From positions 1 through 44,328 of the forward strand of contig NZ_FNJJ01000022.1 of assembly GCF_900104265.1 (NCBI RefSeq): 44,328 bases of DNA. Reading direction: 5' to 3'. The DNA is from Ectopseudomonas guguanensis (GTDB taxonomy: Bacteria > Pseudomonadota > Gammaproteobacteria > Pseudomonadales > Pseudomonadaceae). Below are positions 5,764 to 13,947 of the stretch, piece by piece; position 1 is the stretch's first letter; the number at the start of each line of letters is the position of its first letter. The position numbers and the translations under genes were made by a program. The notes beneath the pieces are model-generated. The model did not search any database. It was given only the letters and a program-made list of their open reading frames with translations, and had not been told where the DNA came from.

Positions 5764-7488
5764 TTAGGTCCGCTCCGTCTTGCTCAGCCACATGTCACGC
5801 ATCGCACCGTCTCTGATCTGCATCGGATAGACGTGCTCGCTGGAATCCACCGCGATGTCGAGGAACACCAGGCGATTCTTCAGGGCGAAGGCTTCCTCCA
5901 GCTTGGGCTTGAGGTCCTTCAGCTGGGTGATGCGCATGCCGACGTGGCCATAGGCCTCGGCCAGTTTGACGAAGTCCGGCAGCGACTCCATGTAGGAGTG
6001 CGAATAACGGCTGTTGTACTGCATGTCCTGCCACTGGCGGACCATGCCGAGAGCACCGTTGTTCAGGTTGACGATCTTCACCGGCAGGTCGTACTGCAGG
6101 CAGGTCGACAGCTCCTGAATATTCATCTGGATGCTGCCTTCACCGGTGACGCACGCCACGTCGGCATCCGGGAAGTTCAGCTTGATGCCCATCGCGGCCG
6201 GGAAACCGAAGCCCATGGTGCCCAGGCCACCGGAGTTGATCCAGCGGTTGGGCTTGTTGAAGCGGTAGTACTGCGCCGCGAACATCTGGTGCTGACCGAC
6301 ATCGGAGGTGATGTAGGCATCGCCACGGGTCACGTCGCACAGGGTTTCGATCACGGTTTGTGGCTTGATGATCGAGCCGTCGCCCTCGTTGTAGGGGAAC
6401 AGGCGACCGTTGCCACGCCACTCGTCGATCTGCTTCCACCAGCTGGCGACGGTGTCCTTGTTCGGGGTTTCACCGATTTCCTTGAGGATGGCGACCATTT
6501 CGGTCAGCACGCTGTCCACCGGGCCAACGATCGGGATATCGGCCTTGATGGTCTTGGAGATCGAAGCCGGGTCGATGTCGATATGGATGATCTTGGCGTT
6601 CGGGCAGAACTTGGCCGCGCCGTTGATCACACGGTCATCGAAGCGCGCACCGACCGCCAGGATCACGTCGGCATGGTGCATGGCCAGGTTGGCGGTGTAG
6701 CTGCCGTGCATACCGAGCATGCCGATGAACTGGCGGTCGGTACCCGGATAGCCGCCCAGGCCCATCAGGGTGTTGGTCACCGGCAGGTTGAGCATCTGCG
6801 CCAGCTCGGTCAGCGGCGCGGAAGCACCGCCCATGATCACGCCGCCGCCGGAATACATGACCGGACGCTTGGCGGCCAGGAGCATCTCGGCAGCCTTGCG
6901 GATCTGCCCGGAATGGCCACGTACCGCCGGGCTGTAGGAGCGCAGCTTGACCTTCTTCGGGTAGACGTATTCGAACTTCTGGGTCGGATCGCCCATGTCC
7001 TTGGGAATGTCCACCACGACCGGGCCGGGACGACCGGATTCGGCGAGATAGAAGGCCTTCTTCAGCACCTCGGGGATTTCCGACGGGTGCTTGATGATGA
7101 AGCTGTGCTTCACGATCGGGCGGGAAATACCGACCATGTCGGTTTCCTGGAAGGCATCGGTACCGACCATGGCACTCGGCACCTGGCCGGAGATCACCAC
7201 CATCGGAATGGAGTCCATGTAGGCGGTGGCAATGCCAGTGATGGCGTTGGTCGCACCGGGGCCGGAAGTCACCAGCACCACACCGGCCTTGCCGGTGGCG
7301 CGGGCGTAGCCGTCAGCCATGTGAGTCGCTGCCTGCTCGTGACGCACCAGGATGTGAGTCACTTCCGGTTCTTTGAACAGGGCATCGTAGATATGCAGGA
7401 GAGCACCACCAGGGTACCCATAGATGTACTTAACGCCTTCGTCACGCAGGAAGCGGACGACCATTTCAGCGCCGGATAAGAGCTCCAC
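5764..7488 (-). CDS. ilvI: Acetolactate synthase large (catalytic) subunit
   Basis: IlvI uses thiamine diphosphate, FAD and Mg to condense pyruvate with pyruvate or 2-ketobutyrate, the first step of branched-chain amino acid synthesis. The catalytic Glu is Glu51 in VRHEQAATHMADGYAR. The ThDP/Mg motif is GEGSIQMNIQELST…NLNN. I chose the GTG at 7486-7488 (VELLSGAEM…) because GAGGTG lies just ahead of it and it gives the usual 574 residues. The in-frame extension to 7620 is part of the leader. The upstream leader is long and is described separately. Confidence 0.97.
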   Translation of the reverse strand: MELLSGAEMVVRFLRDEGVKYIYGYPGGALLHIYDALFKEPEVTHILVRHEQAATHMADGYARATGKAGVVLVTSGPGATNAITGIATAYMDSIPMVVISGQVPSAMVGTDAFQETDMVGISRPIVKHSFIIKHPSEIPEVLKKAFYLAESGRPGPVVVDIPKDMGDPTQKFEYVYPKKVKLRSYSPAVRGHSGQIRKAAEMLLAAKRPVMYSGGGVIMGGASAPLTELAQMLNLPVTNTLMGLGGYPGTDRQFIGMLGMHGSYTANLAMHHADVILAVGARFDDRVINGAAKFCPNAKIIHIDIDPASISKTIKADIPIVGPVDSVLTEMVAILKEIGETPNKDTVASWWKQIDEWRGNGRLFPYNEGDGSIIKPQTVIETLCDVTRGDAYITSDVGQHQMFAAQYYRFNKPNRWINSGGLGTMGFGFPAAMGIKLNFPDADVACVTGEGSIQMNIQELSTCLQYDLPVKIVNLNNGALGMVRQWQDMQYNSRYSHSYMESLPDFVKLAEAYGHVGMRITQLKDLKPKLEEAFALKNRLVFLDIAVDSSEHVYPMQIRDGAMRDMWLSKTERT

Positions 7489-7889
7489 GTTGTTCACCTC
7501 TTGAACGCCAGTATGCCACCCGCAACGGGTAGCCCTAAGTAGGTTCTTACTGTCAGCGGACATGCACGACGGTGATCGTGGATTCGGAACATCAGCTTGA
7601 CGAGTAACGGAGCAGCCCATGGTCTTGCGGGGCTGACCCTCCCAGCGCGAGGTAACGCGTAGCGGGTGTCACGGTTCGGCGCGGGTAGCGCCTCTTTTCC
7701 CCGAGCTGGAGGACGCTTGCGGCGGACTCCACTGAGGGGTGAAGCTGGATTGTTCGGGTTCGGCGAGGGCAAGTCAAGCGGCGCGTAACCTATTATTCGA
7801 CTTGGCGCTGTGACGCAGCGCAGGATGAAGATTGCCGGCTTTTGGTTATAGTAACCGGCAGCACCGCAGCTCTCGATAAAGGAAACAGC
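7489..7889. promoter_or_regulatory. Divergent regulatory region: ilvIH leader and DUF4124 gene promoter
   Basis: This 401-bp gap holds no conserved gene. On minus, a candidate ilvI promoter has -35 TTGACT (7772-7777), a 17-bp spacer and -10 AACAAT (7749-7754), which gives a leader of about 250 nt. Within it, GCTACCCG/CGGGTGGC (7515-7533) forms a hairpin about 20 bases before the ilvI ribosome site. A possible 32-residue upstream reading frame (7494-7592) ends just before ilvI. On plus, TATAGT (7847-7852) inside the palindrome GGTTA-TAG-TAACC may be the -10 of the DUF4124 gene. No T-box or other known riboswitch was recognised. Confidence 0.45.
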
Positions 7890-8324
7890 ATGCGCCACAT
7901 GATTCTCACTGGCACCCTGATGCTCGCCCTGAGCACGACTGCCATGGCCAGCCAGATTTACAAGTGGGTCGATGACAAAGGCGTGACCCACTTCGGCGCG
8001 CAACCTCCGCAGGACCAACAGGCCACGACCATCAATACCGCCACACCGCCTCCCCGGCCGGCAACAAGCACGCCAGCTCCCGGCGCCGGAGAGCAGGCCG
8101 ACCCCGAGCAGGCGGCCATCGACAAGAAGGTCAAGGAAGACGTGGCGAAGCAGGAGGCCGAACGCAAGCAGTACTGCGAAACCGCTCGCACCAACCTGGC
8201 TCAGCTGGAAAACAACCCACGCGTCAGGATTGAGGACGGTGGCGAGGTACGGCGTATCGGCGAAGACGAACGCCAGGAACGCATCACCGAGCTGAAGAAA
8301 TCCATCGCGGAAAACTGCAAGTGA
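7890..8324 (+). CDS. DUF4124 domain-containing secreted protein
   Basis: The function is unknown. The 144-residue product has a signal peptide (MRHMILTGTLMLALSTTAMA, cleavage after AMA near residue 20). The DUF4124 motif IYKWVDDKGVTHFGAQPP follows directly, then a Pro/Thr-rich linker and a charged Lys/Glu-rich helical tail. Such proteins are exported to the periplasm and are common in Pseudomonas and Xanthomonas. The start is fixed by AAAGGAAA six bases upstream; an earlier in-frame start lacks a ribosome site. It converges on yqcC. Confidence 0.8.
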   Translation: MRHMILTGTLMLALSTTAMASQIYKWVDDKGVTHFGAQPPQDQQATTINTATPPPRPATSTPAPGAGEQADPEQAAIDKKVKEDVAKQEAERKQYCETARTNLAQLENNPRVRIEDGGEVRRIGEDERQERITELKKSIAENCK

Positions 8325-8328
8325 TGCG

Positions 8329-8359
8329 TTACGCGCACGCCCTCAAGGCGTGCGCGTAA
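8329..8359. terminator. Long hairpin between convergent DUF4124 gene and yqcC
   Basis: TTACGCGCACGCC, CTCAA and GGCGTGCGCGTAA form a perfect 13-bp stem. It overlaps the last codons of yqcC. It has no T-run, so it may work as a bidirectional transcription block or as an mRNA 3'-end stabiliser. Confidence 0.6.
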
Positions 8360-8672
8360 GCAGACGATCGAACTCGCCAAGCAGTTCGACCAGCCGACGC
8401 GCAACGCTCGGCTGCTGCTGATAGACCATCTCGGCCATCGCCTGAATGCCCGATACCGAGGGCAAGGCGCCGCCGCTTTCCAGCAGCGCCTTCATCCGCG
8501 GCAAGAAGATCCATTGCAGCCATTGCTCGAATGTCAGGGTATCGACGCAGAAAGGTTCGGCACTAGCCAGAGCCTCGGCGCTCGGCGCCTCTGCCTGCCA
8601 CCACCCCTGCACGCGCAGCTCGCGCTCGATCAGCAGCAGATGCTCGGCCAGTGCATTAACACGCGTATCCAT
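8343..8672 (-). CDS. YqcC family (DUF446) protein
   Basis: This is a small (109-residue) cytoplasmic protein, predicted all-helical. It matches the YqcC/DUF446 family by its start (LAEHLLLIERELR..GWW) and centre (PFCVDTLTFEQWLQWIFLPRM). The biochemical role is unknown. In many bacteria the family sits next to the tRNA pseudouridine synthase truC, which is not seen here. Its ATG overlaps the lpoP stop by one base, so it is the last gene of an mrcB-lpoP-yqcC transcript. Confidence 0.8.
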   Translation of the reverse strand: MDTRVNALAEHLLLIERELRVQGWWQAEAPSAEALASAEPFCVDTLTFEQWLQWIFLPRMKALLESGGALPSVSGIQAMAEMVYQQQPSVARRLVELLGEFDRLLTRTP

Positions 8673-9382
8673 CAGAGATTGACTCGAGCACGCTCGCGGG
8701 CCTGGGCGGCGCCAGCGGGATCACCCTGGCGCTCGCGGGCGCGGGCAATCAGATCCCACAGGCTGGCCTGCAGCGCAGGACGACCACTGGCTTGAGTCAG
8801 ACCACGACGAGCCAGTTGCTCGGCCTGCGCGGCATCGCCCTGAGCCATACGTACCTCGGCAAGACGGTAGAGCACCTGCGGCTCACGCGGCGCGATACGC
8901 TGGGCACGCTCCAGGCTGGAAGCGGCACCATTGAGATCGCCACCGCCCTGCTGCTGCTGGGCGGTGGTCAGCAGTGCGAGCACCGGGCCGTCCAGCTGCT
9001 CGTCGGCCGCCAGACCGCCACCACTGGGAATGCCACTGGGCATGCTCGGCGCGGGAGAGCTGAAACTCCCCTGACTCGGCGCAGACGGCTGGCTGCTCAT
9101 GGGTGGATCGAAAGTCAGGCCGCCACTGGAGGTGATTGGTTGCGAATCGGTCTGCAACGGTGCCGACACTGCACCCTGCGGCACCATCACCACCACCCCG
9201 GAATCTTCTTCGATACGTTGCGGCGCAGCGGCTGGGCTCGGACTGGCCGAGGGAGCAGAACCGCCCGAGGACAGCGGTGCGCCGGCATCGATCACCGGAA
9301 TCGAACCCTGCGGTACCGTACTGCAACCACTCAGAACCGCCGTTGCCAGCATCGTGGCAAGCCACTTCTTGTTCACATCCAA
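8672..9382 (-). CDS. lpoP: TPR outer-membrane lipoprotein, PBP1b activator LpoP
   Basis: This is a 236-residue lipoprotein with lipobox LSGC (Cys20), a Ser/Pro/Ala-rich disordered linker (about 25-120) and C-terminal tetratricopeptide repeats (about 125-230: ALLTTAQQQQ…AASSLERAQRIAPREPQVLYRLAEVRMAQG…). In P. aeruginosa the TPR lipoprotein encoded beside ponB/mrcB is LpoP, which activates PBP1b from the outer membrane, much as LpoB does in E. coli by a different fold. The same layout here, 37 bases after mrcB, supports the call. Assignment is by domain order and context. Confidence 0.82.
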   Translation of the reverse strand: MDVNKKWLATMLATAVLSGCSTVPQGSIPVIDAGAPLSSGGSAPSASPSPAAAPQRIEEDSGVVVMVPQGAVSAPLQTDSQPITSSGGLTFDPPMSSQPSAPSQGSFSSPAPSMPSGIPSGGGLAADEQLDGPVLALLTTAQQQQGGGDLNGAASSLERAQRIAPREPQVLYRLAEVRMAQGDAAQAEQLARRGLTQASGRPALQASLWDLIARARERQGDPAGAAQARERARVNL

Positions 9383-9419
9383 TCCTCTTCAGGTCACACC
9401 GAGCCACTCGACCCGGCTG

Positions 9420-11738
9420 TCATTCCAACCAGCCCCGCACCCAGTCCATCACCGAATCGACCGGTGCCTGGATACCGCAAGCGGAGCCCGGGGCAGGTTC
9501 ACTGCCGCGAATATAAGGCATCTGCACCGCATTCGGGCAGCCCGATGCCGAGCCCAGCCCAGTCTGACGGTCGACCCAGGCCTGGGTGACGTTGTCCGGC
9601 ATCGGCATGTCCAGCGGCAGCGGATCGGCCTTGCGCATGAAGCTGGTCCATACCTGCAGCGCACCGGTTGCACCGGTCAACGGGGTAGGGCCATTGTCGT
9701 CGCGGCCGAGCCACACCACCGACAGCAGATCCTGGCTGAAACCGGCGAACCAGCTGTCGCGCGAGTCGTTGCTGGTACCGGTCTTGCCCGCCAGATTCAG
9801 CGAGCCGGGCAGCTGGCTGTACACCGAACGCCCCGTGCCTTCACGCATGGTGCGCTGCATGGCGTTCTGCACCAGGTAGATGGCGCCCGGATCGAAACGC
9901 TGCTGGATCTGGAAGGGATAGCGGCCGAGCGGCTCGCCATCAGCGGTCAGCACGCTGCGAATGCCACGCAACGGCGTATTGAAGCCGCCATTGGCCAGGG
10001 TCTGGTACATGCCCGCCACTTCCATCGGGGTCAGCGCGCCAGCCCCGAGCAGCATCGACGGATAGGCCGGCCACTTGCGCTCCACGCCCAGCCGTTCGAG
10101 GGTCTTGAGCACATTGGGTACACCGATTTCCAGGCCGAGCTTGGCCGTGGACAGGTTGTAGGACTGCGCCAACCCCTGATACAGGTAGATGGTGCCGTGA
10201 GCCTTGCGGTCGTAGTTCTGCGGCGTCCAGACCTGGCCGTCCTGGCCCTTGATGGAGAAGGGCTCGTCCTCCAGCCAGCTGGTCAGGGTGTACTGGCTCG
10301 GGCGCTCCAGCGCCGACAGGTAGATCGCCGGCTTGATCAGCGAGCCGATCGGCCGCACCGCGTCCAGGGCGCGGTTGAAGCCGGCGAAACGGGGCTGGCG
10401 GCTGCCGATCAGCGCCTGGATCTCACCGGTCTCGGGGTTGGTCACCACCATGCCGGCCTGCACTTCGTCCACGCCCTTGCGTCCGGCCAGGCGCTTGAGC
10501 GTCTCGGCCAGCGCCTCTTCAGCCTTGAGCTGCAGGATCGGGTCGAAGCTGGTGAAGATGCGCAGGCCTTCTTCGGTCAGATCCTGCTCGCGGTAGTCTT
10601 GGCGCAACTGACGCTTGACCAGATCGAGGAAGGCCGGGAACGAGCTGTCGGCCATGCTGCCGCGCGAGGTCACACCCAACGGCTTCTGCTTGGCCGCGGC
10701 AGCCTCCTCAGCGGTGATGGAGCCCTGCTCGGCGAGCAGATCGATCACCAGATTGCGTCGCGCCAGGGCACGTTCAGGGTTGCGCCGCGGATTGAAATAG
10801 GTCGGTCCCTTGACCATGCCCACCAGCAAGGCGACCTGCTCGAGCTTGAGTTCGGAAACCGGCTGACTGAAGAAATACTGACTGGCCAGACCGAAGCCGT
10901 GAACGGCGCGTTGACCGTCCTGACCGAGGAACACCTCGTTCATGTAGGCCTCGAGAATCTCGCGCTTGTCGTAATGCAGCTCCAGCAGCACGGCCATCAT
11001 CGCTTCGGTGACCTTGCGCCCCAACGTGCGCTCGTTGGTCAGGTAGAAGTTCTTCACCAGCTGTTGGGTCAGGGTACTGCCGCCCTGCACCAGACGCCCC
11101 GAGGTAGCGTTGATCCACAGCGCACGAGCGATGCCCTTGGGCGATACGCCGAAATGCTCGAAATAGTCGCGATCCTCGACCGCCACCAGCGCATCGATCA
11201 GATAAGCCGGCACCTGATCCAGCTTGATCAGGATGCGATCCTCCTGATGCGCCGGATAAAGCCCGCCGATCAGCAGCGGCTCGAGCCGCGCCACGGCCAG
11301 ATTGCTGCCGTCGGCCTGGGTCAGCCCGGCGACGTAATCACCGGAGAAGCGCACGCGCACCTTCTGCGAAGGCTCGGCGCCCTCGTAGAACTGGAAGCCG
11401 CGACTGTGTAACTCGATGTTGTTACCCGCCACCGCAACCGCGCCCGGCCCGTTGGCGGCACTTTCACGGCGGTAGCCCAGGGCGTCCAGCTCGCGCAGGA
11501 AGTCGTCCTTGGCCAGCTTCTGGCCGACGAAGAGTTCCAGCGGCCTGGCATAGACCTTGGCGGGCACCGTCCAGCGCTTGCCGGAGAATTTCTCCTGCAC
11601 CACGGCATCGAGGTAGACGGCGAAACCGGCCAGGATCACCAGGCCGACGAGGCCGAGCTTGAGGCCCCAGGCGAGCCAGGGACGCATGCCGGAAGAACGG
11701 GGTTTTCTGTTTGAGCGGGGGGAGCGTTTTCGAGTCAT
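9420..11738 (-). CDS. mrcB: Bifunctional peptidoglycan synthase PBP1b (class A)
   Basis: This enzyme polymerises lipid II and cross-links glycan strands in the periplasm, anchored in the inner membrane. The 772 residues run in order: a short Arg/Lys-rich cytoplasmic tail, one membrane helix (about 22-45), a UB2H-like regulatory domain (FLRELDALGYR…), a GT51 transglycosylase domain with VAVEDRDYFEHFG (catalytic Glu near 187), and a transpeptidase domain. The transpeptidase motifs are SLIK (near 464), SYN and KTGTS (near 651). The gene is followed by its probable activator lpoP. The ATG has no ribosome site, and a perfect -10 box sits six bases upstream. Confidence 0.96.
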   Translation of the reverse strand: MTRKRSPRSNRKPRSSGMRPWLAWGLKLGLVGLVILAGFAVYLDAVVQEKFSGKRWTVPAKVYARPLELFVGQKLAKDDFLRELDALGYRRESAANGPGAVAVAGNNIELHSRGFQFYEGAEPSQKVRVRFSGDYVAGLTQADGSNLAVARLEPLLIGGLYPAHQEDRILIKLDQVPAYLIDALVAVEDRDYFEHFGVSPKGIARALWINATSGRLVQGGSTLTQQLVKNFYLTNERTLGRKVTEAMMAVLLELHYDKREILEAYMNEVFLGQDGQRAVHGFGLASQYFFSQPVSELKLEQVALLVGMVKGPTYFNPRRNPERALARRNLVIDLLAEQGSITAEEAAAAKQKPLGVTSRGSMADSSFPAFLDLVKRQLRQDYREQDLTEEGLRIFTSFDPILQLKAEEALAETLKRLAGRKGVDEVQAGMVVTNPETGEIQALIGSRQPRFAGFNRALDAVRPIGSLIKPAIYLSALERPSQYTLTSWLEDEPFSIKGQDGQVWTPQNYDRKAHGTIYLYQGLAQSYNLSTAKLGLEIGVPNVLKTLERLGVERKWPAYPSMLLGAGALTPMEVAGMYQTLANGGFNTPLRGIRSVLTADGEPLGRYPFQIQQRFDPGAIYLVQNAMQRTMREGTGRSVYSQLPGSLNLAGKTGTSNDSRDSWFAGFSQDLLSVVWLGRDDNGPTPLTGATGALQVWTSFMRKADPLPLDMPMPDNVTQAWVDRQTGLGSASGCPNAVQMPYIRGSEPAPGSACGIQAPVDSVMDWVRGWLE

Positions 11739-11744
11739 GGCGGG

Positions 11745-11750
11745 ATTATA
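11745..11750 (-). promoter_or_regulatory. TATAAT box immediately upstream of mrcB
   Basis: The minus strand reads TATAATCCCGCC then ATG. The -10 consensus is perfect, and normal spacing would place the first transcribed base at or next to the A of the mrcB start codon. No clear -35 is seen. Confidence 0.45.
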
Positions 11751-11788
11751 CGCACTTTACATGGGGGCCAGCAGCGCCGCCCGGATGG

Positions 11789-11817
11789 TTTGCAGAGCAG
11801 CTCACAGCGGCCATAAT
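11789..11817 (+). promoter_or_regulatory. Candidate promoter of the kinase-like/ATPase gene
   Basis: TTTGCA (11789-11794), a 17-bp spacer and CATAAT (11812-11817) lie 36 bases upstream of the GTG start. Both boxes are near-consensus. Confidence 0.45.
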
Positions 11818-11853
11818 GCCCAGCTCGAACAGCGTCTAGAACAAGGATCGAAC

Positions 11854-13416
11854 GTGAGCCAAGCCCTGATTGCCGCATTGCAGAACCCGGCCCTGTATCC
11901 GCATCCCGTGGAAGGATTTCAGGTGATTGAGACCCACATTTCCTGGGTTTTGCTCACTGGCCCCTATGCCTACAAGATCAAGAAACCGGTCAATTTCGGC
12001 TTCCTCGACTTCACCGAGCTCGACGCACGCCGTCACTTCTGCGAAGAAGAGCTGCGCCTCAATCAGCGCCTGACCGAGGATTTGTATCTGGAGGTGTTGC
12101 CGATCGGCGGCAGCGAAGACGCGCCCAGCCTCGATGGCAGCACACCGGCCATCGAATATGCCCTGAAAATGCGCCAGTTCCCGCAGGAGCAGCTGCTCAG
12201 CGCCATTCAGGCCCGCGGCGAGCTCAACGACGGCCATATCGATGCACTGGCCGAGCAGATCGCCACCTTTCACCTCAACGCACCCAAGGTGCCGCAGGAA
12301 CATCCGCTGGGCAGCGCCGAAGCGGCGATGTTCCCGGTGCAGCAGAACTTCGAGCAGATTCGCCCCATGCTCAGCGAGCAGGCGGACCTGCAGCAGCTCG
12401 ACGCCCTCGAAGCCTGGGCACAGTCAAGCTACGAACGCCTGCAGCCGCTGCTGACCGAGCGCAAGGCGCAGGGCTTCATCCGCGAATGTCACGGCGATAT
12501 CCACCTGGGTAACGCCGCCCAGATCGACGGTCGCGTGGTGCTGTTCGACTGCATCGAATTCAACGAACCCTTCCGCCTGACCGACGTCACCGCGGATATC
12601 GCCTTCCTCGCCATGGACCTCGAAGACCGCGGGCTCAAGTGCCTGGCACGCCGCTTCATCAGCGGCTGGCTGGAGCGCACCGGCGATTATGCATCCCTGC
12701 AGTTGCTGAATTTCTACAAGGCCTACCGCGCCATGGTCCGTGGCAAGGTCGCGCTATTCCGTCTGGGCCAGGAGCAGGACCCCGTGCAGCGCGCGGTGAT
12801 TCTGCGCCAGTATCGCGGCTATGCCGCGCTGGCCGAGAGTTACAGCGCCATTCCCTCGCCTTTCCTGGCCATCACCCACGGCGTCTCGGCGGTCGGCAAG
12901 AGCCACGTTGCCATGCGCCTGGTGGAGGCGCTGGGCACCATTCGCCTGCGTTCGGATATCGAACGCAAGCGCCTGTTCGGCGAGCAGAGCAACGCCGCCA
13001 AAGGGGAACTGGCCGCCGGCATCTACAGCGCCGACGCCAGCCAGGCGACCTACCAGCGCCTGCACCAGCTGGCGCATGAGATCTTGCAGGCCGGTTTCCC
13101 GGTGGTGATCGATGCGACCTATCTCAAGGCCGCGCAGCGCAAGGCCGCCAGCGAGGTCGCCGAACAGACCGGCGCCCCCTTCCTGATCCTCGACTGTCAT
13201 GCCCCGGAAGCGGTGATCGCCAGTTGGCTGGAGCAGCGTCAGCACGAAGGGACGGACCCGTCCGATGCGACGCTGGAAGTGATCCAGACCCAGCAGGCCA
13301 ACCGCGAACCGCTCGACGCCGAAGAGCAAAGCCACAGCAAGCGCGTCGATACGCATGACAGCGCCAGCCTGGACAGCCTGGTAGAGCGCATTCGCCAGCG
13401 TCTGCCTGGCATCTGA
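11854..13416 (+). CDS. Bifunctional aminoglycoside phosphotransferase-like / AAA ATP-binding protein
   Basis: This 520-residue fusion is found in many proteobacteria and has unknown substrates. The N-terminal half resembles an aminoglycoside/choline kinase fold: His213-Gly-Asp in ECHGDIHLGNA is the Brenner-type catalytic motif, and LFDCIEFN…DVTADIAFLAMDLE carries the metal-binding Asp. The C-terminal half is a P-loop kinase-like domain with Walker A GVSAVGKS (343-350) and a RLRSDIERKRLF segment as in AAA_33/zeta-toxin-like kinases. I chose the GTG start because AAGGAT precedes it. Earlier in-frame starts lie in or beyond the mrcB promoter. It may phosphorylate a small molecule; no function is claimed. 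Confidence 0.85.
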   Translation: MSQALIAALQNPALYPHPVEGFQVIETHISWVLLTGPYAYKIKKPVNFGFLDFTELDARRHFCEEELRLNQRLTEDLYLEVLPIGGSEDAPSLDGSTPAIEYALKMRQFPQEQLLSAIQARGELNDGHIDALAEQIATFHLNAPKVPQEHPLGSAEAAMFPVQQNFEQIRPMLSEQADLQQLDALEAWAQSSYERLQPLLTERKAQGFIRECHGDIHLGNAAQIDGRVVLFDCIEFNEPFRLTDVTADIAFLAMDLEDRGLKCLARRFISGWLERTGDYASLQLLNFYKAYRAMVRGKVALFRLGQEQDPVQRAVILRQYRGYAALAESYSAIPSPFLAITHGVSAVGKSHVAMRLVEALGTIRLRSDIERKRLFGEQSNAAKGELAAGIYSADASQATYQRLHQLAHEILQAGFPVVIDATYLKAAQRKAASEVAEQTGAPFLILDCHAPEAVIASWLEQRQHEGTDPSDATLEVIQTQQANREPLDAEEQSHSKRVDTHDSASLDSLVERIRQRLPGI

Positions 13417-13504
13417 CCTACCCCGGCAGCAGGCCCCTTCGCCCTGCCGGGCAAAGCGCGGCGGGGCTTCTATACTGGCGGTGAGTCCACCACTGGTACC
13501 CGCC

Positions 13505-13849
13505 ATGAGCCAGCCGCGCCAGCTTGATCATCCACTCTACGCCCTGCTGCACAACGACGACGTCAAGGGCTTCAACGCCAAGAAACCCAAGGACGCCGAG
13601 GTGGACCTCTCGGGCGGGGATTTTCGCGGGCTGGACCTGCGCAACCTGGATACCGAGGGCGTCAACTTCACCGACGCCTACTTCCGCGGCGCCGACCTGC
13701 GCGGACTCGACCTGCGCAAGGCCAGGATCGAAGGCGCCAGCCTGGCCCACGCACAGATTTCCGGCGCCTATTTTCCCGTCGAACTGACCGCGGACGAGAT
13801 TCTCATGTCGGTGAATTTCGGCACCCGGCTGCGCTACCGCACCAAGTAG
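13505..13849 (+). CDS. Pentapeptide repeat-containing protein
   Basis: This is a 114-residue cytoplasmic protein. The centre has A(D/N)LXX-type pentapeptide repeats (VDLSG GDFRG LDLRN LDTEG VNFTD AYFRG ADLRG LDLRK ARIEG ASLAH AQISG AYF), predicted to form about three turns of a right-handed beta-helix. An N-terminal helix and a C-terminal segment (LTADEILMSVNFGTRLRY) cap it. The protein is too short to be a Qnr-type gyrase mimic. The function is unknown. An ATG with a weak ribosome site was taken; a GTG 24 bases earlier is possible. Confidence 0.82.
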   Translation: MSQPRQLDHPLYALLHNDDVKGFNAKKPKDAEVDLSGGDFRGLDLRNLDTEGVNFTDAYFRGADLRGLDLRKARIEGASLAHAQISGAYFPVELTADEILMSVNFGTRLRYRTK

Positions 13850-13947
13850 CGCAGTGCGCACGCAGACGCCAGGCACGCAGGCAATTGGCCGCTACACTTT
13901 CGGCACGCCATCGTGAATCTTTCTTCGCCCGCACGCACGGAGGCCCG

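Noticed and set aside
5749..7479. 576-codon plus-strand open frame
   Set aside because: It mirrors ilvI in the opposite strand; composition is rich in His, Asp and Val, with no domain.
9099..11411. 770-codon plus-strand open frame
   Set aside because: It is antisense to mrcB and lpoP. The real genes carry catalytic motifs and a lipobox; this frame carries none.
13422..13451. CCCGGCAG…CTGCCGGG hairpin after the kinase-like/ATPase gene
   Set aside because: It has an 8-bp stem but a 14-base loop and no T-run. A TATACT at 13471-13476 has no -35. Both were too weak to list as features.
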